The notes below the pieces were generated by a model, which was not told the DNA's origin, did not search any database, and saw only the letters and a list, made by a program, of their open reading frames with translations. A stretch of 64,000 bases of DNA from Lepas anatifera. Its lineage: Eukaryota > Arthropoda > Thecostraca > Lepadidae. Positions within the stretch are counted from its first letter, which is position 1; every line of letters starts with the position of its first letter. The DNA lies in assembly GCA_034440635.1 (NCBI GenBank), contig JAOTON010002268.1, positions 434,001-498,000 on the forward strand. Reading direction: 5' to 3'. Below are positions 46,171 through 56,874 of this stretch, piece after piece. The position numbers and the translations under genes are program-made.

Positions 46171-48689
46171 GTTTGTGTTGCATGTTACAGTGGGGTGCTC
46201 CAGTACTGAAAAAAGGGCGGTCAATAATGAAATATAGGCACCCAATCACAAACAAGAGGGCAAGCAAAAATCGATGAAGGTGATCCATGTTCAAGTGAGA
46301 CGCCCAATGGTATGCCGGGGAAAGCTTACTCAAAACCAGGGGTGGCACAAAATAAAAAAAGGCCAGCTTCAAATGGTTTTTCCTTCGAGCTTTGGTCTAG
46401 CATTCACTGTTCGTATCCAAGGTGTCGCCAATTTTCGTTCGTCTTCGGCACCCGAAATCGGTGGAAGCGGCACTTGGGTCGTAAGTGAATGAAACAGTCG
46501 TTGTAAAGACAGTAACCAAAATGTTAAGAAATATTTACAAATATTCACTTTCCAGGTAATCACAGCAGTTCAGAATTATATTGCGAGAAGTGTATAGTGT
46601 ATATTATATATGACCGGTTCTTTACACAATGGCAACGCACGCTATGGGCAGGGGCGGCATTACGGATGGCGGAGAGACTATCAGTTTCAGTTATAAATGG
46701 GCCCATCATTATATTGTACGTGATCACTGTATGAGTGAATGTGCTGTGACTCCGGCTTCCTCCCAGGACGGACGTAGGTAAGGCTTAGACGCACGCCTGT
46801 TTTTGACACAAAGGTGCCATCTTTGGCAATCGCCTTTCACGAACCTGTCAGGAGCTGTTTGATTTATCTCGGTGAATTGGCATTGTACATTGTAGCCAAC
46901 CCTTCGGTAAGCATCCCGGCAGCGCTGAGTGATGGTCCCCTCCACCCCACCCACCGCGGAGCCATTGTACGGTTGGCTCCACTGTCGTGTCCGGCACGTA
47001 TCAGGACTGTCGCCGGCGCACGTATCGGGTGACGACTTAGTATCAGCCGGCTAAAGCTTTTTGTTAGAGGGTTGAGTGATACCCTGACATGTTGTTGCTG
47101 TGGCCACCTTATTCAAACACTTGTGTTACCTCATAAGCATACCTTTTCATCCCTTCGTCGAAATTCGCCTCCACGGGCAATACGGGCGCATTGTGTTGAG
47201 CGTGAGGAAGTGTCATGGCTATTACGAGCCCTATCCCTCTCGCGCCCCGCACAGCGGTATTTCACGGCGGGCGTAATTGATGGATGACTGGGTGTACCCT
47301 CCTCTTTTGTTGAGGTCGGGCTGGCAGCGCTCCGTAGCCATGAGAGAAATCCGCAATGAACCAGAGTAAATACACCACTTCACGGGTAGACCCTAGGATC
47401 AATGCGTACACCAGAAAAGACGTGATCTGAAAATAAGTATTGAATTGAAGAGTAAAGCAATGTATTGTATCTTAATCTTAGAGGTCTCACCATCTATCCT
47501 AATCCCCTCTTATTAGCTTGTGAAATATAATAGTTCTTTTTAGTAACGCCGACGCTCCATGACATTAGCGTTATACCAAGATGTTATTTCCCCGTGTTGA
47601 TTCCTTACATTTTCATTCAAGGTATGGGCAGGAAGAAATTTGCTTTCCCCACTTTATGCGAGAGTGCCAGGGAATATGTGAGTTTTTTAATACAATACCA
47701 TTTTGGGAGGTGGGTGAACTCTGACCGTGACTCGTGACCGTGATCACTGCCTCAGGCAGTGGTGGAAGTATAGCTTAGGTCCCACTCCTGAAATTAGCAC
47801 GTTTCCATAGACTAACAGAGATTCTTCCAGGGCAGCCGCGTCAGGCTTTATCTCCAGAGTATTGACTTAGCTGCCCCCCTCCCCCCACCGTTCCGAACTT
47901 GGGGCCTGGGTCCGTCAGCACTATTCGGTGACAAGCAGGGGCGCAGCCAGAACTTCCGAATGGGGGGCACATCACCTTTGAGGGGCACACCAGGAGTAAA
48001 AGGTGGCTTTTTAACGTAACCTAAAAAACTTACTATATCTTAAATTATATTAACTTTTGGGTACCTTTGGTACGAGAAAAATGCAAATCAAACATTGGTG
48101 GAGAAGGGAAGCTCGATTAAAACCGGAAAAAGAAAATTTTACCGCAATCTCATCAAAGTAGTCAAAACATGACTGTTTTGGATAGATTTAAGGACAAGTC
48201 AGCCAACTCATGGAAGTACTTAACATCAGAGAAATCAGCGGAGCCTGTGATATCTCACTATGTGCAAGCTAAGATATATTGGAGTCGAAAATTCACTTGT
48301 TATGCCCACTGGTTTTGTCGTGACGAGTGAGCCCTGGTTGAACGCGGATTAAGTTCCGCGGCTCCCTCAAGGGGTGTAGGAGGAGGAGTGGCAAAGTGGC
48401 ATTAGACCATTTTTGCTGCCGGAATAATTTGAGAGATATCTTTTTAACGCGTTTATCAAGTTCCATATTTTCGAGGATCAGTCCCAGTTAGAGTAAAAAA
48501 GGTAAAGAGGCTGGTGGTTTTGTGGGGATGGTGTGACAGGGCTGAAAATTGTGAAAAACTAGTTCTTCATTTAGATTAATTAGTAGAAATCCTGGTTTAG
48601 GGGACTGCTCTCTGAGCTCAGGGGCACATGCCTTTTTAGCACATCCCTCCTCAGAATCCATCAGTATAATTAGCAATTTATATAATCAG
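46171..48689. other. Unassigned hAT-X interior
   Basis: No gene is supported. A J-like end (GGGGCGCAGCCAGAACTTCC) lies at 47,939. A donor-like TCGTAAGT at 46,478 follows an acceptor-like GGTCTAG at 46,408, but the 70-bp span encodes nothing recognisable. Confidence 0.4.
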
Positions 48690-48890
48690 GGGTGCTTAGG
48701 CAGCACCCCGACCAGCTCGGGGACCATATCAACTCGGGGGTACCAGATCAAGTCAGGAGGCACTTAATCAGGCCAGGAGCCCCATACCAGCCCAGGGGCC
48801 CTCATCAGCCTCAGTGTGACCAGCTAAGCTCAGGGCCCTAGAGCTGCTGATGAAATTCCTAATCAACTCAAGAGGCCCAGATCAGCATCA
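48690..48890. repeat. Degenerate minisatellite L, block 3 (interrupted by C copy 1)
   Basis: CAGCTCGGGGACC, CAGCCCAGGGGCCC and CAGCTAAGCTCAGGGCCC units. One more unit (ACTAGCTCAGGGGGCACC) resumes at about 49,707 beyond the C element, so C inserted into the array. Confidence 0.7.
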
Positions 48891-49688
48891 AGGGAGATAC
48901 ACAAAAAAAATTATTGGCTAGATCAAAAGGTCACAAAAAGTTGTTTCAGAAGTCCCATTATCATTTTTGCGAATTCGGCTTGCAAATGTCTTAAAGTTCC
49001 TCTCAAAGTCAACATTTCTAGATGACTTTACCGGTACACCTCTTATCGATGTAAATGACCTACCCCCGGCTACGGCTATCAATTTCTCTAAGAAACCGGT
49101 GCCATTTTTCCAAAGCAGTGACATGAAAGTTTAAAACTATTAAATAAAAAGTTATTTTAAAAAAGTTACAGCCAAAAAAATATTAAAACAAAAATTTAGG
49201 ACTTTTAAGAAATCACAATTGACCGATCAGAACGTACAGTCACCTCATAGGGGGGGTACAGTCACCTCATAGGGGGTCACGGGGCCTTTCTGACGCAAAA
49301 GTTTCGTCATCTTGGGGTAGAAGCAGAAAACTACTCAAGACCCGAGGTACGAAACGGCTGAAGACGTGTGTAATTATGTTTTTTTCCGTTTTTAGGGCGT
49401 ATTAATTCATTTTGTATTTTCAAAGACTTTTTAAAGTTAATTCAAATACCAATACATGAGAATATACATTTTTATTAAAAAAAACATTACTTTTTAACTT
49501 TAGATAGTTTTCGAAAAGTAAGTGATGGGTGAAGGTTTTAGCATTTTATCGGGATTATTAACCTATTTCGATAATAAGTGAGTGGCCTCCCAAAATTTTG
49601 CCCAAGATACAAATATAATTGACAGTTTCGTAATCCGGATTTTTCAAATAGCAAGAAACCACAATAATATTTTTTGCGTATCTCCCTT
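48891..49688 (+). mobile_element. Family C MITE copy 1
   Basis: About 798 bp with inverted ends AGGGAGATACACAAAAAAAA and TTTTTTGCGTATCTCCCT, TTAA preserved only on the right. It lacks the P insertion present in copy 2 and shows the empty site (TTATTGGCTAGATCAAAAGG). It includes a repeated GTACAGTCACCTCATAGGGG near 49,235. Confidence 0.8.
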
Positions 49689-49735
49689 TAAAGGGCACAA
49701 AATAGGTACTAGCTCAGGGGGCACCAATGTGTGGT

Positions 49736-50890
49736 GGTCCTGGATGACCTAACGCTGGCACAGCAATATAAGCCCCGTACAAAGCCTATCAGAGACCCAA
49801 AGTCGAAGGGGAGTACTGACCTCCCCAATCTCCTGGGATCTCCAACCAATGGCTAGGGAGGGGTAAGTCAGCGGCTTCATCAGCAGGACCGTCCACGGAA
49901 TAGGTGTTATATAGCAACTGGGGCACAGTTCTATATCCTTTTATTGAGCGTCCTTTTTTCCTTAACATTTCTTAGATTTTAGAATACAATCCAGAGATAT
50001 TGCTTGAGATCCTAGGCCCAAACACTATTTTCGAAAATTATATGTCTCGGAACAAATGTATCTACGCCCATTGCGTACCAAAAAAAAACAAATTGAAACA
50101 TGTCGATCTGGAACCAATACTGAAAGAAAGGAGGCAAAAATTAATCTAGTTGTATCATCGATAAGAGCAAATCAAACAGGGAACTTGGCACTTCAGCTAG
50201 TTTTAAATGTATAGGCGTAACCCCAATAACTACCTTCCTAACTATTCTGAAATAAATAACTTTTCGTTTTTAACATTTCGTGGGAAAACTAGACAAACAA
50301 GGGTAATGACAGAAATTGATGAACATAATCCCAAAAATAAAAAGAAGTATGACAAGTTGAAAATAACAACAGGGTGAGCCAAGGCGAAAAATATCTCGGG
50401 TACCTATTTTCGTGGTAATTTGCTCACTTACAACATAGCAAGGGTGATAAAGAACTGTGGTGAATTCAACAGGATCTGTCCGCGGAATATACGTTATATC
50501 CGGGACGCACTCCCATATCCCTTGTATTTTGATTAATTTTTCTTTTCATTTTCTTGGAAATTTCCTGATTAAAGAGTTCATGAATTCGACACCGGGAAAG
50601 AATTGGTAATCATTTCCCGCAGAGTATCATTTATTCGTGCTCAAAACGACTGACATTCAATAACTTTAAGTCTGATTACCAGAGTGAATTGAGGTAGTCA
50701 GGTTTAATATCATGCACACCGTCTCCTTTCATAGTCTTCATCACTTCACGTTCATTACGACGGCGCTTGAAAAGCCAATATATGTGTGAAAGTGTTCGAA
50801 CTAATACACAGCAGTATTTAATTTCCCGAAATGTGCCACAAAGCTGTTATTTTAGCCACGCTGCAAATTTCCATATACGTAAAGGCTAGC
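49736..50890. other. Unassigned hAT-X interior with a diverged direct repeat
   Basis: CGTCCACGGAATAGGTGTTATAT near 49,890 and TGTCCGCGGAATATACGTTATAT near 50,477 begin two alignable stretches of about 100 bp. Nothing else recognised. Confidence 0.4.
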
Positions 50891-51184
50891 TTTAACCCAC
50901 GCCCCACCAGTGGTCCGGCGCCAACTTCGCCCGACCGGGGGCCATTGATGCCCTCCTGTAACTCCGAATATATGGGGGTTAACGCAAATCTGCAAAGTGC
51001 ACTGAAAAGCTCGTGTGAATCCAGTAAGAAATTACTTAACATGTTTAAGCGCTCAGGCCAAATGTTTGACCTCCAGAGGTCAAGTTAGGTCACGATAGGC
51101 CATTTCCACTAAAATATGCAATGCTTAAGCAGACTAGGCACAGCTCCCATGCCGATAGAGTCATTGCAATCTAGTAAAGTGAAT

Positions 51185-52270
51185 TTAAAGGGAGATACGC
51201 GAAAAAATTATGATTGTGGTTTCTTGCTATTTGAAAAATCCTGTTAAGGAAACTGTCAATTATTTTTAAATCTTCGACACAATTTTGGGAGGGCACTCAC
51301 TTATTATCGAAATAAGTTAACAGTTCCGATAAAATGCTGAAACTTTCACCCATCATTTATTTTTCGAAAACTATTTAAAGTTGAAAAGTAATGTTTTTTT
51401 GTAATACAAATGTCTCTCCTGTATTTGTATTTTGAAATAATTTTACAAAGCCTTTAAAAACTAAAAAATTAATTAGTTTGCCCTAGAAACAGAAAAAATA
51501 TAATTACCTACTCAAATCTTCAGCCATTTCGTACCTCGGGTCTTGAGTCCTTTTCTGCTTCAGCCCCAGAATGACGAAACTTTTGCGTGAGATAGGTCAC
51601 GTGACCCCGGTATGAGAATCCTAGGCTTCTCATTGGTTAATTTTGATTTCTTTTAAGCCCTATATTTCTGTTTCAAAAAGGGTTTGGAATGTTTTTTCTT
51701 AGGTAATTTTTTTCTATAGTAGTCTAAACTTCTACATCACTAATTAGGATAGATATAACCTAATTCTTAGAGAAATTGATAGCCTTAGCCGTGGATACGT
51801 CACATTAACTGATAAGAGGTGTAACGGTAAAGTCGTCTAGAAATGTTGACTTTGAAAGGAGTTTTAAGGCATTTGCAGGCCGAATTCGTAAAAATTGGAA
51901 TATGACTTCTGAAACAACTTTTTGTGACCTTTTGATCTAGCCAATCAGGGGCCAAAAAAGTGTTCAGATTGTCACCATTAAAAATGCCAAACCATAAATG
52001 TGTCACCAGCCCAGGCTGCAAAATGTGGCACGTTTTGAGTTATTGGGATACCAAGGGATACTCCTGGACCATCTTAGTTGTTGAAAAACATTGTGAGTTT
52101 AAATTGCATGTGCAAATTTTGGCTATTTGTTCCGTTATTCGTCTGGAGCAAACATATCAGCTAATTTTTGTCACCTTGTCCACCTTGGGCTGTCACCATT
52201 TAGAATGCCAAAATGGTCAGTTTTTCGACCCCTGTAGCCAATAAAATTGTTTTCGCGTATCTCCATTTAA
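51185..52270 (-). mobile_element. Family C MITE copy 2 (TTAA-flanked)
   Basis: A 1,086-bp element bounded by TTAA at 51,185-51,188 and 52,267-52,270, with inverted ends AGGGAGATACGCGAAAA and TTTTCGCGTATCTCCAT. Longer than copy 1 because it contains the P element. No coding frame. Confidence 0.85.
51946..52234. mobile_element. P: hAT-like MITE with 8-bp duplication inside C copy 2
   Basis: A 289-bp insert from CAGGGGCCAAAAA to TTTTTCGACCCCTG, flanked by TAGCCAAT at 51,938-51,945 and 52,235-52,242. C copy 1 has a single uninterrupted site here, which confirms the insertion. Confidence 0.85.
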
Positions 52271-52415
52271 TGGGAAAATGTCATAATTTTCTCCGCTATG
52301 TGAAACATAATGACATTCTGATAGTTGTTTGACCTCCTGAGGCTACCTCGTGACCTAATATGACATGAGATCATAAGACTTTTACAATGACGTTTATTTT
52401 AGCGCTCTAGCTTGA

Positions 52416-55257
52416 CACAACTGAACTTATCAGAACAGGTTTCAAGAGAACATGACGAGTACAGACAAAAGCGAAAGAAAAGGACAAAACAAATACGATC
52501 CAAAGACAGAAAATGTGAAGTTTTGCCTTTACCACAAGATCAGAGGCTAATACGGACCCCAATTCGAAGACTCTTAGCTGAAATAACATACATTCCTAGC
52601 TAGATGTAATGGATTCAATGCCTCCACGCCTTCTATCTCCTCCCAGACGACTCTCATGTTACAGTTACAGACGACTCTAGTGTTACAGAACCCACAAGGA
52701 ATAACAACTTTCTGGATTTAGTGTTTTCTAGGTGTGCTCACGTGAAGTCCTGTGTGAGAAGTGGTATTTTTCCCTCTGACCATTCCGAAATTATCAGTGA
52801 GATTAGGGTTGTTGCACCTCAAACACCCCCTTGTGAATAGGTCAACGGCGCTTAACTATAAAAGAGCAGATTTTGACGGCATGAGGCGCAGTCTACAGCT
52901 TGTACCTTGGGAGGCTTTGTTAAACCTCAATGCTGAGGGGGCGGTGGATATGTTTTATGATGTGCTGAGAGCCGCCATTCGCGATCATGTGCCAACTGTC
53001 ACGTTGCGCCGGCGATGTCCCCCCTGGTTTGACGCTGAGGTTAGGCGTGCACTGCGAGAGAAAGAAAGAGCCTTCAAGGGTATGAAGCGTAATAGGAATG
53101 ACCAGACCATCCAAAATTTTGAGGAAACGCGGCGATCATTCAAAACTCTGTCATCTCACAAATATTTTAAGCATTTGCAGGGCATGATCGGAAACTTTAA
53201 AACAAATCCAAAACGTTTTTGGTCGTACCTACAGTGCATCAGGGGGAATAAGGGACGAATTGCATCACTGTTAGATGGAACACACGAAATCTATGATGAC
53301 ATTCAAAAAGCCAACCTGCTTAACGATACCTTCGCGAGAAAATTTACCCCACCTGATGTTGCTGATTACCCCACTGTCACAGAGTATAACTTGCCGTCTC
53401 TGGACAGATTTGAAATATCAGAGGGAACAGTTCGAGCTGTCTTGGATGATTTGCAGGTGCACAAGGCCTGCGGGCCTGACGATATCAGTGCTAGAGTCGT
53501 CAAGGAATTGCGGAACGAGCTGGTGCTCCCTCTCTGCATCCTATTTAGGAAATCAATAGAAGAGGGGATATTCCCGGGCAGATGGGCGGAGGCCAACATT
53601 GTCCCGATTTTCAAAAAAAGGATCTAGGAAATCACCTCAAAATTACCGAAGTGTCTCTCTGCTTCCGCTATTCGGCAAAATTTTGGAGAGATGCGTATAT
53701 CAGACCCTTCTCACTCATGTTCAACCAGTCCTGTCTGAATATCGGCACGGATTTGTCCCGCGCCGCTCATGTGACTCTAATTTGGCAACTCTTCTAAAAA
53801 CGGCGTGGGACTCTATCTCTTCCGGCCATCAAACTGACATAATCTACACTGACTACTCTGCGGCCTTTCAGAGCGTGAATCATAAACTCTTACTCTATAA
53901 GCTTCAAATATCTTATAACGTGTCTGGAAAAGCGCTGTCCTGGCTTAAATCATTCCTTTGCTCGAGAAAACAACGGGTTGTCGTAAACGGAAAGTGCTCT
54001 CATTGGACGGATGTACGCTCTGGAACACCGGAAGGCAGTCAAATATCTCCTTTGCTCTTTGCCTTGTTCATTAATGATCTGCCAAACGAAATTCAAACAA
54101 ATTCTTTGCTATTTGCTGACGATGTGAAGCTTTACCACCAAATTCATACTCCCGAAGACTCAGAACTGCTCCAGGCTGATCTAGATAGATTGGCTAAGTG
54201 GTCCGAATCCTGGAAGCTAAATCTGAATCCCTCAAAATGTCATTCGTTTAGAATCACTTTAAAAAGGAATCCCATCCCGGCAATCTACAAAATTCGAAAC
54301 ACACCTCTGGAGCACATGGACAAAGTTCGCGACCTCGGCATTTGGTTAGATTCCAAATTGAACTTTTCAGAGGATATAAACATCATCGTCAGCAAGGCAA
54401 ACAAGATGTTGGGTCTGTTAATGCGCTCTCTTCAGACTGGCCGAGGTGGTGGAAGACTTAAGGAAGGACCAATTTTGGCTGCATATTTTGGCAATGTTCG
54501 ATCAATTCTGGAATATGGATGTGTCATCTGGGGCGGAGCTGCAAGATGTCATTTGGACAGATTAGACAGGGTCCAACATAAATTTTTGATTTGGCTCGCA
54601 TCCAACATTCACACATCTCGACCATCTCAGTCCTTGTCATACCATGATCTCTTAAAGCTCTTCAAAATTAGCAGTCTGTCCCAGAGGAGACTCCAGTACG
54701 ACATTTGCTTCGTACTCAAAATCATAACCGGGAAGGTGGACTCCGCCTGTCTGCTCGGGAGCTTCCCACTCCATGTGCCTCAGCGGCGAACCAGGGGGAT
54801 GCAAAGCCACCTTTACATGTTTCCCTGCCTCGTGTGGAGACCGTCAAAAGAGGCTTATTTCGCAGGGCAGCGATTGCTTTTAATGGCCATCTTGGACGCT
54901 GTCCCGAGGCAGACCCCTACGCGTCGACCTTTAGTAGTTTTAGAGCCAGGGTGAGGAAATATGTTAAAGCTCATCCATTTTAGGCTTCTTATCTTATTTT
55001 ATGCCGTTTTTCATGTCTTAATGTATTGCAGTGTTTCTGATGTATTTTCATTTGCTTCATATTCATAGCTTCGTGTATATTTTATATCGAGTGTTTTATA
55101 TTACTGTTGCAGGAATAGGTTGCATTACACTGTTACACGGTTGCATTGTAAATATTCATTGGTGTGCTGTTTTATTGCTTGACTTCAGCTGTAATTGGGT
55201 TTTCACATACCTGTTGCTGATAAGCCTGAATAAATGAAATAAATGAAATGAAATGAC
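52416..55257 (+). mobile_element. LINE1: non-LTR retrotransposon (CR1/jockey-like group), decayed
   Basis: Contains the C-terminal end of an endonuclease, a linker, a reverse transcriptase and a 3' UTR ending in AATAAATG/AAATG repeats (55,231-55,256). It lacks ORF1 and most of the endonuclease, so it is 5'-truncated. The left junction with A copy 7 is approximate, and 52,416-52,600 is not identified. No clear target duplication. Confidence 0.8.
52610..54983 (+). pseudogene. LINE1 ORF2 relic: endonuclease end, linker, reverse transcriptase
   Basis: ORF2 nicks target DNA and copies its RNA at the nick. Four frame segments are in order. An endonuclease tail has NNNFLDLVFS and FPSDHSEI (about 52,610-52,837, ending at a stop). 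A linker and RT start (about 52,841-53,625) has RRCPPWFDAEVRRALREKER and KACGPDDISARVVKEL. An RT core (53,599-54,800) has NYRSVSLLPLFGKILERCV, YTDYSAAFQSVNH, SGTPEGSQISPLLFALFIND and catalytic FADD at 54,112-54,123. The C-terminus (to TAG at 54,981) has VKRGLFRRAAIAFN. The frame changes fall near a C5 run (52,826), an A7 run (53,613) and about 54,800. Catalytic residues are kept, so the copy is young or the shifts are base-calling errors. Confidence 0.85.
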
Positions 55258-55629
55258 GAATTCGGTCATGTGCGGCTGGGTTTCACAGGTAGGTAAAAAT
55301 GGCCAGAATAATTCCATAATCCTAAGGCATTAATCCTGGCAGAGCTAAAACAGCCGGCTTCCCCTCTAGCGGCCAGTTGCTGAACTAGCGTCTCGGTTGC
55401 TCAGCTGCTTCGGTATCCTGCCACCAGGTGGCTAGCCCCGCTAGTGTCAAGGCCAATGAGCGTTTCGTTACCTAACGTGTCCATATGAATTTCATGTGCT
55501 TTCCGCATGGTAAGAATAGTATGCTATGAGTTATCCTTAACGGGAAATATTTACTATGCTGTTAAGAATATGTCACAAACGTTACCTAAAGCAGACACTA
55601 ATTTTCGACATGTTTATTGAAAAAAATGT
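55258..55629. other. Unassigned hAT-X right interior
   Basis: No gene or repeat family recognised between the LINE1 tail and the hAT-X right terminus. Confidence 0.45.
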
Positions 55630-55721
55630 CCAATCCCGGGATCCCGGGATATCCCGGGATTGAGGATCGATGAATCCCGGGATCCCGGGATTGCAAAAAT
55701 GTCCCGGGATTATCAGCCCTA
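55630..55721. repeat. hAT-X right terminus with ATCCCGGGAT subterminal array
   Basis: Mirrors the left end: repeated ATCCCGGGAT palindromes, then TCCCGGGATTATCAGCCCTA and the target duplication. Confidence 0.85.
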
Positions 55722-55729
55722 GTACCCAC

Positions 55730-55750
55730 CCCCGACAATGCGCTTGTTAA
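55730..55750 (+). mobile_element. Family B element copy 4, right end
   Basis: CCCCCGACAATGCGCTTG-type B terminus and TTAA at 55,747-55,750; completes the B element started at 34,715. Joined parts give about the 835-bp length of B copy 2. Confidence 0.9.
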
Positions 55751-56390
55751 GCACGGTCACTTGCGGCGTGGCAGCAGCATGTTTCTCAGCCATGGTCTAA
55801 AAAGTACACGGTCGTCCACTGCCAGCTGGTTGTATGTGTACATTTTTACTCCTCGGTATACAATTAGTCTCCTCCCCGCCTCTGAACGTATCCGTGGCAG
55901 CGTAAGGTTTTGCGGCTGTCGCGTGAAATGATCGTGCGTAGCACCAGCCACCATTCCTATCGAATTGGCCAAATATTGGGGAGCACCACGCACAAGAGCT
56001 GAATGCACAGCGCACACTGTGTGGTCCTCCACTAGTTTTTCAGCTCTCATCCACCGCAACTGGGTCAAAACATCCGATACATGGCCAAAACGACGACGCC
56101 CACTTACTACTCGCGCACTGAAACTTATAATCTTTTGAATGCGGCGTGTCTGGGTAATATTACATGAGCCATAAACTGATAGACAATAACGAATTACTGC
56201 CGAATTATTGCGTCTGCACAATACTTCTCATTACGTTTCTGGGAATGGAATGTTGTGCGTGGCCCAGTACTATCAATATTCCAGTGCATCTTTCACACAA
56301 CGAGTTCACATGTCACTCCAAGCTCAGGTGTCTATCAATCATTACGCCTAGATTTTTGACAACTCTAGATACAGTGATTGCTTTGCCAAT
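55751..56390 (-). pseudogene. LINE2 reverse transcriptase C-terminal relic
   Basis: C-terminal domain of a non-LTR retrotransposon polyprotein of a different family from LINE1. On the minus strand it reads VSRVVKNLGVMIDRHLSLE, a stop, then GILIVLGHAQHSIPRN, and, after a stop near 56,220, IRYCLSVYGSCNITQTRRIQ to PRIRSEAGRRLIVYRGVK and an end near 55,757. The order matches RT C-termini (end of thumb, then the IRYC-SVYGS block). The catalytic RT part is absent. Its 3' UTR appears to continue at 34,714-34,506 beyond the B/hAT-X insertion. Confidence 0.75.
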
Positions 56391-56874
56391 AACTCCTTAC
56401 TGAATTGAGATAAAGCTCCTATTTTGATTTCATTGTGCTTATATTGTCACGGGGAGTCGATTGATATGCAGCATGACCATATCAGGTTACCCTGTGACCC
56501 TGACCTAGCTCGATGTCAGGTCATTTTCACAATTTGACCTTGCAGGGCCATATTATACATCATTCGATTCGCCACGATGAAAGGAATCCAATGAAGCATA
56601 AATATTTGCTCTAGCTCCGCTGAGTGAAAATCTAGAAGGGGGAACGTCACTACCCCGTTGTAAGCCTGTGTAACCTTCTTTGACCTATGCTGTCCTCAAT
56701 ATTGACCTGACATAAAAATACTTCCTACAATTTCTCTTCGTCCCGTCAAAAACTTTTTAACGCCGTTCATAATTTTCTTTAGCTCTCTTGGGAAATGAGA
56801 TACGGAGGGGGCGAAATAAGCGCCCCCAGCGGGGCGCATCATGCCAGGGAAACCCCCGGCGGTGCGCGTGATAA
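56390..56874 (+). mobile_element. Family E element copy 1, right half
   Basis: From GCCAATAACTCCTTACTG through AGGTCA-type sites to GGGGGCGAAATAAGCGCCCCC and GGTGCGCGTG followed by ATAA, a decayed TTAA. It closely parallels the E segment ending at 30,806. Confidence 0.75.

Larger units (their letters stand above)
50891..52415 (+). mobile_element. Family A element copy 7, split by C copy 2 and truncated by LINE1
   Basis: TTAA at 50,891-50,894, then the A start and AGGTCA clusters to GTAAAGTGAATT. After the C element A resumes (GGGAAAATGTC...TTTTCTCCGCTATGTG) and runs to GCGCTCTAGCTTGAC, where LINE-related sequence begins. The A right half is absent. Confidence 0.8.
35538..55721 (+). mobile_element. 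hAT-X: 20,184-bp hAT-bounded segment with 8-bp target duplication
   Basis: Ends TAGGGCTGATAATCCCGGGA and TCCCGGGATTATCAGCCCTA are exact inverted repeats. GTACCCAC lies immediately outside each (35,530-35,537 and 55,722-55,729). Outside that, one B element is continuous: GGGTGGGTACCCACCCCCG re-forms B's terminal palindrome once one duplication copy is removed. So everything between arrived as, or inside, a single hAT insertion. A transposase relic lies near the left end. Known later insertions (D, J, B+A, C, A+C+P, LINE1) explain part of the length; several kilobases are unassigned and might be original cargo. Confidence 0.9.

Noticed and set aside
46408..46484. Possible small exon between GGTCTAG and TCGTAAGT
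   Set aside because: No recognisable peptide, no partner exon, and it lies inside the hAT-X segment.
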